From: Eustoma russellianum
Taxonomy: Eukaryota > Streptophyta > Magnoliopsida > Gentianales > Gentianaceae
Length of the DNA: 64,000 nt
Direction: 5' to 3'
Assembly: GCA_036186865.1 (NCBI GenBank)
Contig: AP025071.1
Location: 15,590,036 to 15,654,035, forward strand
Below the pieces are notes generated by a model. The model searched no databases, was not told the DNA's origin, and was given only the letters and a program-made list of their open reading frames with translations. The position numbers and the translations under genes were made by a program. Shown here one piece after another: positions 22,536 to 34,712 of this stretch. The stretch's first letter is position 1; each line of letters starts with the position of its first letter.

Positions 22536-25500
22536 TGTAGCGCCCCGCCCGAAACCAGGGTTCCGGCTCAGTACACCCGCCGTACTCTACTCCATAGAGT
22601 ACATGTCGACATGAATAATGAATCGATAAGCGGAAGCAACATAACATAAACAAATCATCATCGACATGCAATGTACTACATCATAATCTGTGTCAACCAA
22701 AATATACATAATGTTGAAACTTTCTGAATTACATCATAATTCAGGACTTGACGCCTTTGAAGCAAGACTCTCAACCTGTTTCTTCATTATCAGTGATTCT
22801 TCTAGCCTATTCTCAACAAATCTGTGAATGAACCTGTTATCTGGAAATGATAATTAAAGGCAAGTATGAGCGATAGCCATCGTCTTTTAATCGCTCAGCA
22901 AGTAGTCTTTCTAGATACGACATGTGGATCATACATGGAAATAGAGTGACAAGTCTAATAAACATTTGTATCAAAAATAGATAACATATTTGCATTTTAG
23001 AAAGTAATCTTAGTATGGCATATTATGAACTTTAAGAATAAACAAGGAGAATTCCTCAACATAACATACTTACATATCATAGTACTTAGTCCATCACATC
23101 ATAACATGTCCATACTTAGCTTCTAACTCATAACTTATACTAAAATCAATGACATCATAACTTAAGAATCTCTTAAGGTATCATATCGTAACTTAAGGAT
23201 CTTCTGAAGGTCACATATGCTAGCATGGTCATGACGTGATGCATAAAACATGGCTTTTCATAACATGATGGTTCATAACATGACTTTTCATAAACATGAC
23301 ATGATTTTCATAACTTGCATAATATGACATTTGCATAACATGAAGACATAACATTTTCATCATTGGCCATAGCACTTTTCATAAGAATAATGACGCACGA
23401 CATACCGAATGATTCTCCGTATAGTACATGTGCGCCATAACATCATGAATCATATGCACATGTGCTAACGGTGACGCATTATGACTGAGATCCCGTGTCC
23501 CAGACCCGGTGTTACACTCAGCCGTAACGTAAACATGGGCCCCTGACACCTACCACTCCGGTCCTGATGTCAGGACAGCGCTTCAACATAACATAACATA
23601 ATCATGAACATAACATAACATATCGTGTCTCATCGGAATCATTCGTCACGTGTTTATTATTCCTATGCATATGAACTTTTAAAAACATGAGATGTGACAA
23701 CATAACTTTGCAAATCTTGTTCTCATGCAACATCAGACTTGGTCAATTGCGGGTATCTTGTCATACTACCACTAGTAACATCACTCACTTAATTTCCTTC
23801 TACACATCACAACTTAAACAAGATACCATTTTCACCTACAAATAAGTACCATTCGGCCATCATACTAAAACTGCCCCTTTTTCTATTATCATCACACAAT
23901 AATTTGGTAGCATCTATTCCATACATGCATATCATAATTCATAACTTAAATGCCTACATCATGAAAATTTCTAAGTACTTTACATTTCATCTAAGATTTC
24001 ATAACTTACATTTATCATAACCTATCTATGTTATCATATATAACATGTAACATATCATGTACATACATTGTAAAAGTTAATAGTCTTATATTTACACATA
24101 CATAAATATGGCCTATTTATGTTTCATACTTTTCATAACTTAATACATAATTTACATACTTAACTTACTTTCATAACTTAACATATTCATCATATATACA
24201 TATGTATTTGTGTAAAAATATAATAAAATCATTTTGTCACCAAGCCTAAAGGCCGAACATATAGACATGGTATACATATATATAAATCATTTTAAGCTAT
24301 ATTATATAATATCCAAAACTTATTCATTTTCATATCTTAACATATTCATCATATATACATATATATATATACTTGTACAAAAATATAATAAAATCATTTT
24401 GTCACCAAGGCCTATTGGCCGAATATGTATATATATTTGCAATAGTTTATATACTATACATATATAGATACATATAAGTCATTTTAAATACCATTATTCA
24501 TATTTAATGTATATAATATACTTATGTGTGCATAATACATATAAAAATTANNNNNNNNNNTGTATATAGTGTATATATATATATATACTTATTCCTCAAC
24601 ATAGATCTATACTTTCTTGAAAAGAAATCTTGAACATACTACATGATGATCCAACTTTGATATGAACATAAATACTTAATATTTGTAAAATCATGTAGGA
24701 TCTAGGAAGAAAACTTGCCTTTATTTACTTCCTTACTCTTAGATGGTGATTCCTTCACTTGGATTTGAAGAACACATTTCTCCTCCTTCTCTTTGGTCTA
24801 TACGGTTATGATGCCCAAAAAGGAGAGTTAGTGTACAACTTATGAAACTAATTATATGGAAGAATCAAACTTAAACTTCATAAAATTCTTACCTTACTTG
24901 CTTTTGATTCTACATGCTACAACCTTCTTGAATCTTTCTTAGTTGATGGAGTGTTGTTTAAAACTTGATGTAGGAGTTGTTATGTGGGTTGAGTTGAAAA
25001 GAAAACCCTCTTCTTATTTGAAGAATGCATAGCCGAGATTTAGAGAGGAGAAGAAGGGTTGTTTGGTTGGTTAATGAAGAGGGGAGGTGGAAGGAGATGT
25101 CTTGTGTATAATAATGGAGAGTAGTGTACTCTCCCCCTTAAATTTTCGGTGAGTGAAGAAGAGAGAGGGAGGTGAAGAATAATTGAAATAGTGTAAAGAA
25201 AGTGAAAGGATGAGGGAAGTGAGATGAATGATGTAAAAAATAATTTTTGTCTTCCTTTTCTTGGTGTATGGCCGAAAGTAGGAAGGGATGGGGAGGGGAA
25301 TATTGTGTGAAAAGATAAAGGGAAAGATTAAAGAATGGTGGTGGGGTTGAGTGGTGTAAGAGAGTATGGTATAAACTAATATTAATGATAAAGTGTGTAA
25401 GAATAAATAAGTTTGGCATGTGAGATAGGGGGAGGCGTTAGATTAGGTGTGGTGGGATGGGAGATTTTTGTCTTTTATTGACATGTGGGATAAAGTGGAA

Positions 25501-25826
25501 GAAAACATGATACTAGTGTGTATTGTAGTTATCGTATCGGGTATTTTTATTCGTTTTGATTTATCTCTATCGACTTGTGTTGCTACCGACTAATTTATTT
25601 AAATATCTTGTATGTCCTATACAGTCATTGTCTAGTCCCAACCAGTCTCGTTATATCCGTTAACTCACCTTAAGGTTATTTTTATGTGTGTTTCTAACCC
25701 CGATATTTAATGTCGATGTCTTTATTAATTCTAAATAAAAATTTAAAATTCCACTGCAATTTCATCAACATCGCATTTGCGTTCTATTTTCATCATTTCC
25801 ACTAGCCCGGGTCTCGCGTCGTAACA
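22536..25826 (-). repeat. Middle LTR copy B (3291 bp with an assembly gap)
   Basis: Nearly identical to copies A and C. The 10-N gap at 24551-24560 replaces about 360 bp of AT microsatellite, which explains its shorter length. Confidence 0.88.
24551..24560. other. Assembly gap (10 N) in the AT microsatellite of LTR B
   Basis: Flanks match points about 370 bases apart in LTR A (near 20157 and 20518), so the gap hides repeat sequence rather than a junction. Confidence 0.85.
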
Positions 25827-26585
25827 TTCTTCCCCCCTTATAAAAAGTTTCGTCCTCGAAACTTAGGGGTTGTATCGATTTTGTCCTTAATGATTTAAAT
25901 ACTTAATTTCTAGCGTCATTTCTTAATCGCCTTTGATTCAACTTACGCATACTAATTCCAATCAGATAGTCCGACGACTTTTTAAATTCATAATTTAGCT
26001 CCCAATGTGGCCTGACTCATTATATCCTTATATCTATTTATATAATCGTACTCCTATCACTATGAATTTACATCCCTAATACGACTAACATCTTTGACCT
26101 ACTCTGAAAATTTCTAATTTCATCGTCTTATTCATACGCGTACTATTTGTGCCATATATTTGCCAAACTCTAATCATCGTAATTCTTATAAATTACTGCT
26201 TATAGTTCTACTATATATCCTATCTTAATCAGCCTAAGAACTTCTATCACTATCTCCAAATGTTATCCCAATTAGAGCTAAACCTGAAATTGTGGAGATT
26301 ACAATTTATAACTACTATGTTACTAACTAGAAAATAGCATTGAGGTATTCTAGTGACTTGACCTGTACAAATGTCGGAAAGCCTAAACGACCTACTTATA
26401 CTTTCTAGTTTTCTTGTATCTGTCTAATACCGTTCTATTTCTCTTATACTAAGGCTGTCGCTTTCATCTAAGATCGTTTCTTACGTCTATGATCATTTCT
26501 TAAATTCTAAGATCATTGCTTAAGTTCATGTCGTTGTTTACTTATGTGTCCGCAGTGGATCTAGAGCCACTGCTCTGATACCAAC
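25827..26585 (-). repeat. Internal region 2 of the tandem element (759 bp, non-coding)
   Basis: Same length and almost the same sequence as 21777-22535. Primer site at 26572-26583 and polypurine tract at 25827-25840, both on the minus strand. Confidence 0.88.
26572..26583 (-). other. Primer-binding site, internal region 2
   Basis: Identical 12-mer to the site at 22522-22533. As the first primer site in the minus direction, this is the one a full-length transcript would use. Confidence 0.88.
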
Positions 26586-28799
26586 TATAGCGCCCCGCCC
26601 GAAACCAGGGTTCCGGCTCAGTGCACCCGCCGTACTCTACTCCATATAGTACATGTCGACATGAATAATGAATCGATAAGCGGAAGCAACATAACATAAA
26701 CAAATCATCATCGACATGCAATGTACTACATCATAATCTGTGTCAACCAAAATATACATAATGTTGAAACTTTCTGAATTACATCATAATTCAGGACTTG
26801 ACGCCTTTGAAGCAAGACTCTCAACCTGTTTCTTCATTATCAGTGATTCTTCTAGCCTGTTCTCAACAAATCTGTGAATGAACCTGTTATCTGGAAATGA
26901 TAATTAAAGGCAAGTATGAGCGATAGCCATCGTCTTTTAATCGCTCAGCAAGTAGTCTTTCTAGATACGACATGTGGATCATACATGGAAATAGAGTGAC
27001 AAGTCTAATAAACATTTGTATCAAAAATAGATAACATATTTGCATTTTAGAAAGTAATCTTAGTATGACATATTATGAACTTTAAGAATAAACAAGGAGA
27101 ATTCATCAACATAACATACTTACATATCATAGTACTTAGTCCATCACATCATAACATGTCCATACTTAGCTTCTAACTCATAACTTATACTAAAATCAAT
27201 GACATCATAACTTAAGAATCTCTTAAGGTATCATATCGTAACTTAAGGATCTTCTGAAGGTCACATATGCTAGCATGGTCATGACGTGATGCACAAAACA
27301 TGGCTTTTCATAACATGATGGTTCATAACATGACTTTTCATAAACATGACATGATTTTCATAACTTGCATAACATGACATTTGCATAACATGAAGACATA
27401 ACATTTTCATCATTGGCTATAGCACTTTTCATAAGAATAATGACGCACGACATACCGAATGATTCCCCGTATAGTACATGTGCGACATAACATCATGAAT
27501 CATATGCACATGTGCTAACGGTGACGCATTATGACTGAGATCCCGTGTCCCAGACCCGGTGTTACACTCAGCCGTAACGTAAACATGGGCCCCTGACACC
27601 TACCACTCCGGTCCTGATGTCAGGACAGCGCTTCAACATAACATAATCATGAACATAACATAACATATCGTGTCTCATCGGAATCATTCGTCTCGTGTTT
27701 ATTACTCCTATGCATATGAACTTTTAAAAACATGAGATGTGACAACATAACTTTGCAAATCTTGTTCTCATGCAACGTCAGACTTGGTCAATTGCGGGTA
27801 TCTTGTCATACTACCACTAGTAACATCACTCACTTAATTTCCTTCTACACATCACAACTTAAACAAGATACCATTTTCACCTACAAATAAGTACCATTCG
27901 GCCATCATACTAAAACAGCCCCCTTTTTCTATTATCATCACACAATAATTTGGTAGCATCTATTCCATACATGCATATCATAATTCATAACTTAAATGCC
28001 TACATCATGAAAATTTCTAAGTACTTTACATTTCATCTAAGATTTCATAACTTACATTTATCATAACCTATCTATGTTAGCATATATAACATGTAACATA
28101 TCATGTACATACATTGTAAAAGTTAATAGTCTTATATTTACACATACATAAATATGGCCTATTTATGTTTCATACTTTTCATAACTTAATACATAATTTA
28201 CATACTTAACTTACTTTCATAACTTAACATATTCATCATATATACATATGTATTTGTGTAAAAATATAATAAAATCATTTTGTCACCAAGCCTAAAGGCC
28301 GAACATATAGACATGGTATACATATATATAAATCATTTTAAGCTATATTATATAATATCCAAAACTTATTCATTTTCATATCTTAACATATTCATCATAT
28401 ATACATATATATATATACTTGTACAAAAATATAATAAAATCATTTTGTCACCAAGGCCTATTGGCCGAATATGTATATATATTTGCAATAGTTTATATAC
28501 TATACATATATAGATACATATAAGTCATTTTAAATACCATTATTCATATTTAATGTATATAATATACTTATGTGTGCATAATACATATAAAAATTATTCA
28601 TAATCACAATTAGACATAAAACCGAAATATATATATATAATATATAGGTGTATAATACATAATACATAATACACCAATACGTATTCATTTTCTCTTTTTA
28701 ACCTATTCACAAACCGTATATACCTATATATATCAATATATTTTCATACAAAATAGTATGTTTATTTATATGCATCTACACATCTCTACCTACATATGT

Positions 28800-28838
<39 letters not shown>

Positions 28839-30216
28839 TCCGTATATATACATATGTAGATCTATACACTTATACATATATATATCAACATACATATTTT
28901 ATAATATGTATATATATGCGTGTTTATATATAATGTATATATGTGTATATAGTGTGCGTGTATATAGTGTATATATATATACTTATTACTCAACATAGAT
29001 ATACTTTCTTGAAAAGAAATCTTGAACATACTACATGATGATCCAACTTTGATATGAACATAAATACTTAATATTTGTAAAATCATGTAGGATCTAGGAA
29101 GAAAACTTGCCTTGATTTACTTCCTTACTCTTAGATGGTGATTCCTTCACTTGGATTTAAGAACACATTTCTCCTCCTTCTCCTTGGTGTATACGGTTAT
29201 GATGCCCAAAAAGGAGAGTTAGTGCACAACTTATGAAACTAATTATATGGAAGAATCAAACTTAAACTTCATAAAATTCTTACCTTACTTGCTTTTGATT
29301 CTACATGCTACAACCTTCTTGAATCTTTCTTAGTTGATGGAGTGTTGTTTAAAACTTGATGTAGGAGTTGTTATGTGGGTTGAATTGAAAAGAAAACCCT
29401 CTTCTTGTTTGAAGAATGCATAGCCGAGATTTAGAGAGGAGAAGGAGGGTTGTTTGGTTGGTTAATGAAGAGGGGAGGTGGAAGGAGATGGCTTATGTAT
29501 AATAATGGAGAGTAGTGTACTCTCCCCCTTAAATTTTCGGTGAGTGAAGAAGAGAGAGGGAGGTGAAGAATAATTGAAATAGTGTAAAGAAAGTGAAAGG
29601 ATGAGGGAAGTGAGATGAATGGTGTAAAAATAATTTTTGTCTTCCTTTCCTTGGTGTATGGCCGAAAGTAGGAAGGGATGGGGAGTGGAATATTGTGTGA
29701 AAAGATAAAGGGAAAGATTAAAGAATGGTGGTGGGGTTGAGTGGTGTAAGAGAGTATGGTATAAACTAATATTAATGATAAAGTGTGTAAGAATAAATAA
29801 GTTTGGCATGTGAGATAGGGGGAGGCGTTAGATTAGGTGTGGTGGGATGGGAGATTTTTGTCTTTTATTGACATGTGGGATAAAGTGGAAGAAAACATGA
29901 TACTAGTGTGTATTGTAGTTATCGTATCGGGTATTTTTATTCGTTTTGATTTATCTTTATCGACTTGTGTTGCTACCGACTAATTTATTTAAATACCTTG
30001 TATGTCCTATACAGTCATTGTCTAGTCCCAACCAGTCTCGTTATATCCGTTAACTCACCTTAAGGTTATTTTTATGTGTGTTTCTAACCCTGATATTTAA
30101 TGTCGATGTCTTTATTAATTCTAAATAAAAATTTAAAATCCCACTGCAATTTCATCAACATCGCATTTGCATTCCATTTTCATCATTTCCACTAGCCCGG
30201 GTCTCGGGTCGTAACA
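26586..30216 (-). repeat. LTR copy C (3631 bp), first LTR in the minus direction
   Basis: Plus-strand start is TATAGCGCC instead of TGTAGCGCC (one change at the terminal dinucleotide), end GTAACA. It lacks the 24-base insertion of copy A. Confidence 0.9.
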
Positions 30217-30927
30217 CTGTAGTAGGTTGATTTAACCGAACCAGTATAAAACCTTTGGTGTCTTTACTTTACTGCACTTTACTTTAAGTTTCCAGCATTC
30301 TGCATCAATTTCATTGCAATAGTAAAAATAGCAAACGAATTTCAAAAATCATTAAAATTTTCAGAAACATACACACACCTCCTAATTTTCATTTGGCGCA
30401 AGTTTCAACTCATTTGGATAAGTATAAGTCAGTCAAACTTGAATAATTGTCAGACTAGTGCAATCTGATTTTCAGAGTTGCAAAGGTTGAGAACATCAAC
30501 GTGATTGACATACTTCCCAAAGGAATTTTCAAAACCTGTTTCAACCCATTACGATACATATCTTAAGGTTCTTGTCATTAAATTGTCAGACCATTTGGAG
30601 TCTCCAATTAATCAGAATAAAATTTTCAAGTCGGAGTACTGTTTCTGGCAGATTTGCGCAATCTGACTAAAAATGTATTTTCAAGGGGTTAGGAGTGGAA
30701 TTTTAATTTGAAATTTTTCTAAGATACTCAAAACATCTGACAGTACATTCTCACTGAATTTCATAATTTTTGGAGATCTCTAACTAGGTATTTTAATTAT
30801 TTCAAATCTGAATCTGAAAACAGAAATTGTTTTCAGAAGTGATGTTTTTGGTTCAAAAGTTTTAAAAACAAAATTTTTCGCACCTACTATTCAACCCCCC
30901 TTCTGGTGGTGCTTTACAGGTCCTACA
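30217..30927 (+). repeat. 3' LTR of element 2, second part
   Basis: Resumes exactly where 18122 left off, after the duplicated 5 bp, and matches 14220-14930. Ends TCCTACA at 30927. Confidence 0.88.
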
Positions 30928-31293
30928 AACATCAATTGATGCTTTTTATGCATCTCTTCTTATTTTGAAGCAGCTCATAATTGGCGAATTCATTGGTTTG
31001 ATTCCCTTTACGATTTTAATTCTTCCGTGTTTCAACAGTAACATATTGTGGAAGAATCCGTGGGGTCTTCCAATATAAATAGGTTGATTGTTTCGCAGGA
31101 AAGAATAGAAAGGTTCATGATTACGCGAATTCAAAATTGTAACCAAGCATTGTCCATCGGTTCTATTCATGACTGGATGAAACCATGAAATAACCCCAAG
31201 ATCTTGTGATCTGCTATGGAACTTATTCCACAATCCTTCCATCACCCCAGAATGAAAGGGGTAACATTCACGTACAGATCATGAATGTTTGGA

Positions 31294-31335
31294 TCATCAA
31301 ATATTCAACATGATTCCATAAGATCTAGTTTCGTT
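31294..31335 (+). pseudogene. ycf2: ycf2-like fragment (SSNIQHDSIRSSFV)
   Basis: Translates to SSNIQHDSIRSSFV, close to a conserved N-terminal segment of plastid Ycf2 as I recall it. Only about 14 codons are recognisable, with substitutions. Too short to be functional. Confidence 0.5.
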
Positions 31336-31818
31336 GGTTTCGATCACAATCCCTTTTTTGACTGTGCTCTATCTTCTGTTGAATCTTTTTCATGGCTCGA
31401 TTTGCTCAAAAACTTTGAACTTTTGGGATGTCCTAGACCTGACATGTTGCTTAGGAGGAAAAAAACAAAAGTGTTTCTTTGTTTTTGAAAAAAACAAAAA
31501 AAAAAGAGCAATCCAAGGTTGCATATCGAGATGAAAACTAAACACACTTACAAAATCTGTATTGAATCCTTTACAAACTAATGGATGTAAGCAAATAGCT
31601 CGCATCCCTGAATCTAACTGCGGTTCGCGGTGGTGGAGTGCTAATTTGCTGTGAAGCGCTTTCGCTATGGCTCCGGTGGGTTTCCCTTGTGAGGTACAAC
31701 AATTATTAGGAAACAATCGAGTTAGAACTGTTATTCACTTTTTCAATTGAGATGGGAGGAACAACGGGAGATTCAATCCAGTAGAGATGTGAATATTTGA
31801 CCCCTACGATCGAAATGT

Positions 31819-31847
31819 CAATTTCGTCAGGATCTCTTTGTTAGTTA
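31819..31847 (+). pseudogene. ycf2: ycf2-like fragment (QFRQDLFVS)
   Basis: Encodes QFRQDLFVS, matching the segment that lies upstream of the previous fragment in Ycf2. Here it lies downstream on the same strand, so the order is rearranged. Confidence 0.5.
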
Positions 31848-31932
31848 TGAGATGGAAATGGCTACTGGCTTATCTCTCCAGCGCATTTTCATTCCACACC
31901 TATCGTAATGATAAACGGCACGTCTTGCCTTG

Positions 31933-31989
31933 GAGCATCCTGCTTTCTTTGTTCTACAGATTTGTATGCAACCATTGAGAGCGAAGATC
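31933..31989 (+). pseudogene. rpoC2: rpoC2-like fragment
   Basis: The frame reads ASCFLCSTDLYATIESED, similar to a conserved plastid RNA polymerase beta'' segment (HPAFLCSIDLY-TIESED as remembered). Neighbouring codons do not match well. Moderate support only. Confidence 0.4.
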
Positions 31990-32120
31990 TTATTCCAAGG
32001 AATATAAAAATTTTAGAAATTGGATCTATTGACAAATGCCGTAGCAGGGCGGAGCCGATTAAATCGTCTGCATGCCAGGTGTTGGTCAAGGGACCTATTC
32101 CCCTTTTTTGTTCATATTAA

Positions 32121-32681
32121 AAATTAGATAATCTAAAATTTACGACTAGAAAATAAAAGAAAAAGTTACTGATTCTGGCTTATTGAGTCCCTTCTTCCGA
32201 ATAGGAAGGTCGGATTTGCTGATGAGGAATTAGTACTTTAAGCCTCTCGGTAATTAAACACCGGCTGATTTCATCCATAAACACAAAGTTTGTGGCTAGA
32301 CACACATATATTATATCTAAAAATATATTGACAAGATTCATGAAAAAAAGTTGAATTTTTAGCAAAAAATCCTTACTAACCACATCATGTTATAATAGAG
32401 GTTAGTGTATCTATTACAAATATAACCTGTGGAAAGGTTTAAATTGGCTTATTTTAGTAAAATAGGAGAGAAATATAAAAATAGAGGACGACTACCATAA
32501 AATTATACAATAAATCGACTCATTGCTATTTTCAATCAATAAAGTAGGCTAAATCGAAAGGTAGACTGATGCAAAAGTTGCGCGACAATTTTCTTTCATG
32601 AAAGAAATCGAACGGAATGGTAAAAAAAAAGCATTTGACAACACATGTCTAAATAAGAGTGGTAAGATCGGACGAGAAGTT
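32121..32681. other. No feature recognised
   Basis: AT-rich intergenic sequence. No convincing coding frame, inverted repeat or tandem array was seen. Confidence 0.5.
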
Positions 32682-33565
32682 TGTTGGAATTAATTCGTGA
32701 CACGTGTAATACGTAACATATTGATTAAGTATACATGAATTAATTATAAGTTGTACGTTATGTATAATAATTTTATATGTCACATATGTCATGTAATAAT
32801 ATTAATTATTGCGTAAAATATCCACACGTTAAGTGATTATCGCGCGTGTTCGTGGATGTATAGTATGGTCTAAAATAGAAACCCCGAATATGTAGAAAGT
32901 CATATGGTCAGAGACCGCGATGGATGGGTTCAAAGTGCAACGACCATAAAGCGTACGACGTCTGGTCCCCGAGGGACGACAACCCACGTGTGGTTAGTAG
33001 AAAATGCTTGTACATAATTATTAAATATCAAATAATATTTAATATTAAATATTATATAATAATATTTATTATTAAATATTAAATAATATTTAATAGTGGA
33101 TAAAGATCACTTGACGATAACATCAAGTATATCCTCCTCAGATGATAGAGATGTGAAAGAATTCTCATCTGTAAAGAAAAAGGATTTGGTTTCAAACATA
33201 ACTTTGAATCCTATCACCTTCTCCCTCTATTTAAAGGATGATGGCTTCACCTCCTCACACATTAATAACCACCAACCTAAGAGGGGAAAGAGAAGGCGTG
33301 CCAACCTTTTTCTATACAGTCCACACTACCTAGCCTCTCCATCGGACAAAACAGTGAATTGTTGAATCCGTTGAAGGGGTGCATTAACAATTGGTGGGAG
33401 ATCGTGAATTCTTGGATCACGCCAGATTCATCAAGTGGCGGGAGCATACGTGGTAAACAGATCAACATCAAAAAATTGAGCAAGTTAAAATTCCGTCTTT
33501 TGCTACTTTGCCCTGTGATTCGATTAAACGGTCTTTATTCAAAGATTTATTAAATAAATCCAACA
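32682..33565. repeat. Solo LTR (884 bp), copia-like ends
   Basis: Terminal inverted repeats TGTTGGAATT...AATCCAACA, with TG...CA ends, flanked by AAGTT (32677-32681) and AAATT (33566-33570), a 5 bp duplication with one transition. No internal region adjoins. The LTR holds an extreme A/T palindrome cluster (33015-33095) and a TATTTAAAGG box near 33228. Most simply a solo LTR left by intra-element recombination. Orientation cannot be fixed. Confidence 0.75.
33015..33095. repeat. AATATTTAATATT palindrome cluster
   Basis: About 80 bases made almost only of AAATATT, TTAATA and their complements, able to form several alternative hairpins inside the solo LTR. Confidence 0.7.
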
Positions 33566-33973
33566 AAATTAACTTACAAAAGAATATTCAAATAATCGAG
33601 AATGATGAGAGGTGAAAATAGTGAAGAGATCTCGGCTGCTTTTACGTGGCAATTTGTAGATACGTTTGCTTATACGTTCGCTTTGGGGTAAAATAAGAAA
33701 GCTTGAAAGTGTTAAGAATCACTGGAACTAAATCAAGTAATTTGCTTCAATCATGTATGTTCATAATGGGGTAGGTATAGGTTGCAATAACATTAGGTAA
33801 TTTTATCAACCAATACGTGTTAGTATATGAATAACAAATTTCAACCCACTAGTGCCTTAAAGGGAAAAAGCTAGCAAAGACTGTATATTTATTTACTAGT
33901 GTTAAACATAAATAAACTACTGGCAGCCAAGCCAATAACGATGTGACAGAAGTCCAAGGGCCCCCAAACAGAT
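33566..33973. other. No feature recognised
   Basis: Intergenic, no supported frame or repeat. Confidence 0.5.
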
Positions 33974-34162
33974 CGGTTGGGATCTGAGGAGGTAAAAAGT
34001 GAGGCAAAATATGAGGCCTCCAATCATACGCTGCCACGTGTACAAAAGTGGAAGAAGTTTAAAATTTGTTTGTTTTTAAAAAATAGTTACTTGTACACGT
34101 GGCAGCGCATGATTGGAGGCCTCATATTTTACCTTACTTTTTGCCTTCCCAGATCCCAACCC
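33974..34162. mobile_element. Foldback MITE copy 1 (189 bp, MULE-like)
   Basis: The two halves are inverted copies (GGTTGGGATCTG and TATGAGGCCTCCAATCAT each appear in both arms), with a short T-rich loop at about 34055-34090. Flanked by the direct repeat CAAACAGAT (33965-33973 and 34163-34171), 9 bp, the duplication length of Mutator-like transposons. The stem holds CACGTG palindromes. Shares its inner stem with the element at 59172. No coding capacity. Confidence 0.85.
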
Positions 34163-34712
34163 CAAACAGATGGGGTTAGATTGACAGTTGCGCAGGTTTT
34201 TAAAGAGAATTCAAATCTGACAAGTCAGGTTGATTGATCGGACTCGGATCAATTCACTAACTGATTTAGGATTGCTAGTCTTAATAGGCACATATATTTG
34301 TCACATTAGGTTTGATGGATTGATATGACGGGTAGACAGTTTAGCATGCAACTTGTGGGTTTAATTAGTCGAGTTTGTATCGTGTTTAACACATTGATGA
34401 ATCAGATTGTGATTTGAAGGTAAGGTTTGTGTCTAGTTTGCCATGTTTGATAAACCTAAAACCGCACAAAGTATTTGTTTTATTCGTATCGTGTTGAAGT
34501 GTCATGTCAAAATTTGTAATTCTACTAAATGCATAGTCTAACAGGCAAGTTTAACTTATTTTTGAATTAACAACGCCATAATCAATATGATAATGACAAG
34601 TAATATGTCATTCTCTAAAAAGGTCGAAAATGACAATATCGTCTGATTGGTGGATTCTGTCTTGTATTCCTACCATTAAACCACAACTTTTGATTTGTTT
34701 CTCAGCGATTAT
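34163..34712. other. No feature recognised
   Basis: Unique-looking sequence between the MITE duplication and copia element 3. Confidence 0.5.

Larger units (their letters stand above)
18123..30216 (-). mobile_element. Tandem three-LTR, non-coding gypsy-derived retroelement (LARD/TRIM-like)
   Basis: LTR-internal-LTR-internal-LTR, 12,094 bp, inserted into element 2's LTR. The outer ends are TG...CA on the plus strand, flanked by CTGGA (18118-18122) and CTGTA (30217-30221), a 5 bp target duplication with one change. On the minus strand each internal begins with a TGGTATCAGAGC primer site and ends with a G-rich polypurine tract next to TGTTACGACCCG, the start common in plant gypsy LTRs. The TTCGAGGACGAAAC motif by the tract is also typical of Del/Tekay-like chromoviruses. 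No gag or pol is present. LTRs (3.3-3.7 kb) far exceed the 759 bp internals. It would depend on a partner element's proteins. Confidence 0.9.
12635..30927 (+). mobile_element. Sirevirus element 2, internally deleted and split by a later insertion
   Basis: Structure: 5'-truncated 5' LTR (12635-14930), primer site (14933-14944), 1.2 kb internal region holding only part of gag (14931-16146), polypurine tracts, and a 3' LTR from 16147 that is interrupted at 18122 by an unrelated 12.1 kb element and resumes at 30217-30927. LTRs are related to element 1 (same ends, same promoter block) but clearly a different subfamily. All of protease, integrase, RT and RNase H is deleted, so it could only move in trans. 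Confidence 0.87.
30928..32120. other. Mosaic of degenerate plastid-like DNA
   Basis: Three short blocks resemble plastid genes (31294-31335 and 31819-31847 ycf2; 31933-31989 possibly rpoC2). Base composition is closer to organellar coding DNA than to the flanking LTRs. The rest, including a 99-codon minus frame at 30946-31245, was not identified. It starts directly at the end of element 2's LTR. Best reading: a scrambled nuclear insert of plastid origin, possibly via mitochondrial DNA. Confidence 0.5.

Noticed and set aside
30946..31245. 99-codon minus-strand frame as a possible organellar gene
   Set aside because: Looks coding-like, but I could not match it to any plastid or mitochondrial protein. 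Left unnamed.
31390..31716. 108-codon minus-strand frame (HHREPQLDSGMRAICLHP) as a mitochondrial cytochrome-maturation gene
   Set aside because: The resemblance was only in general style; no motif matched.
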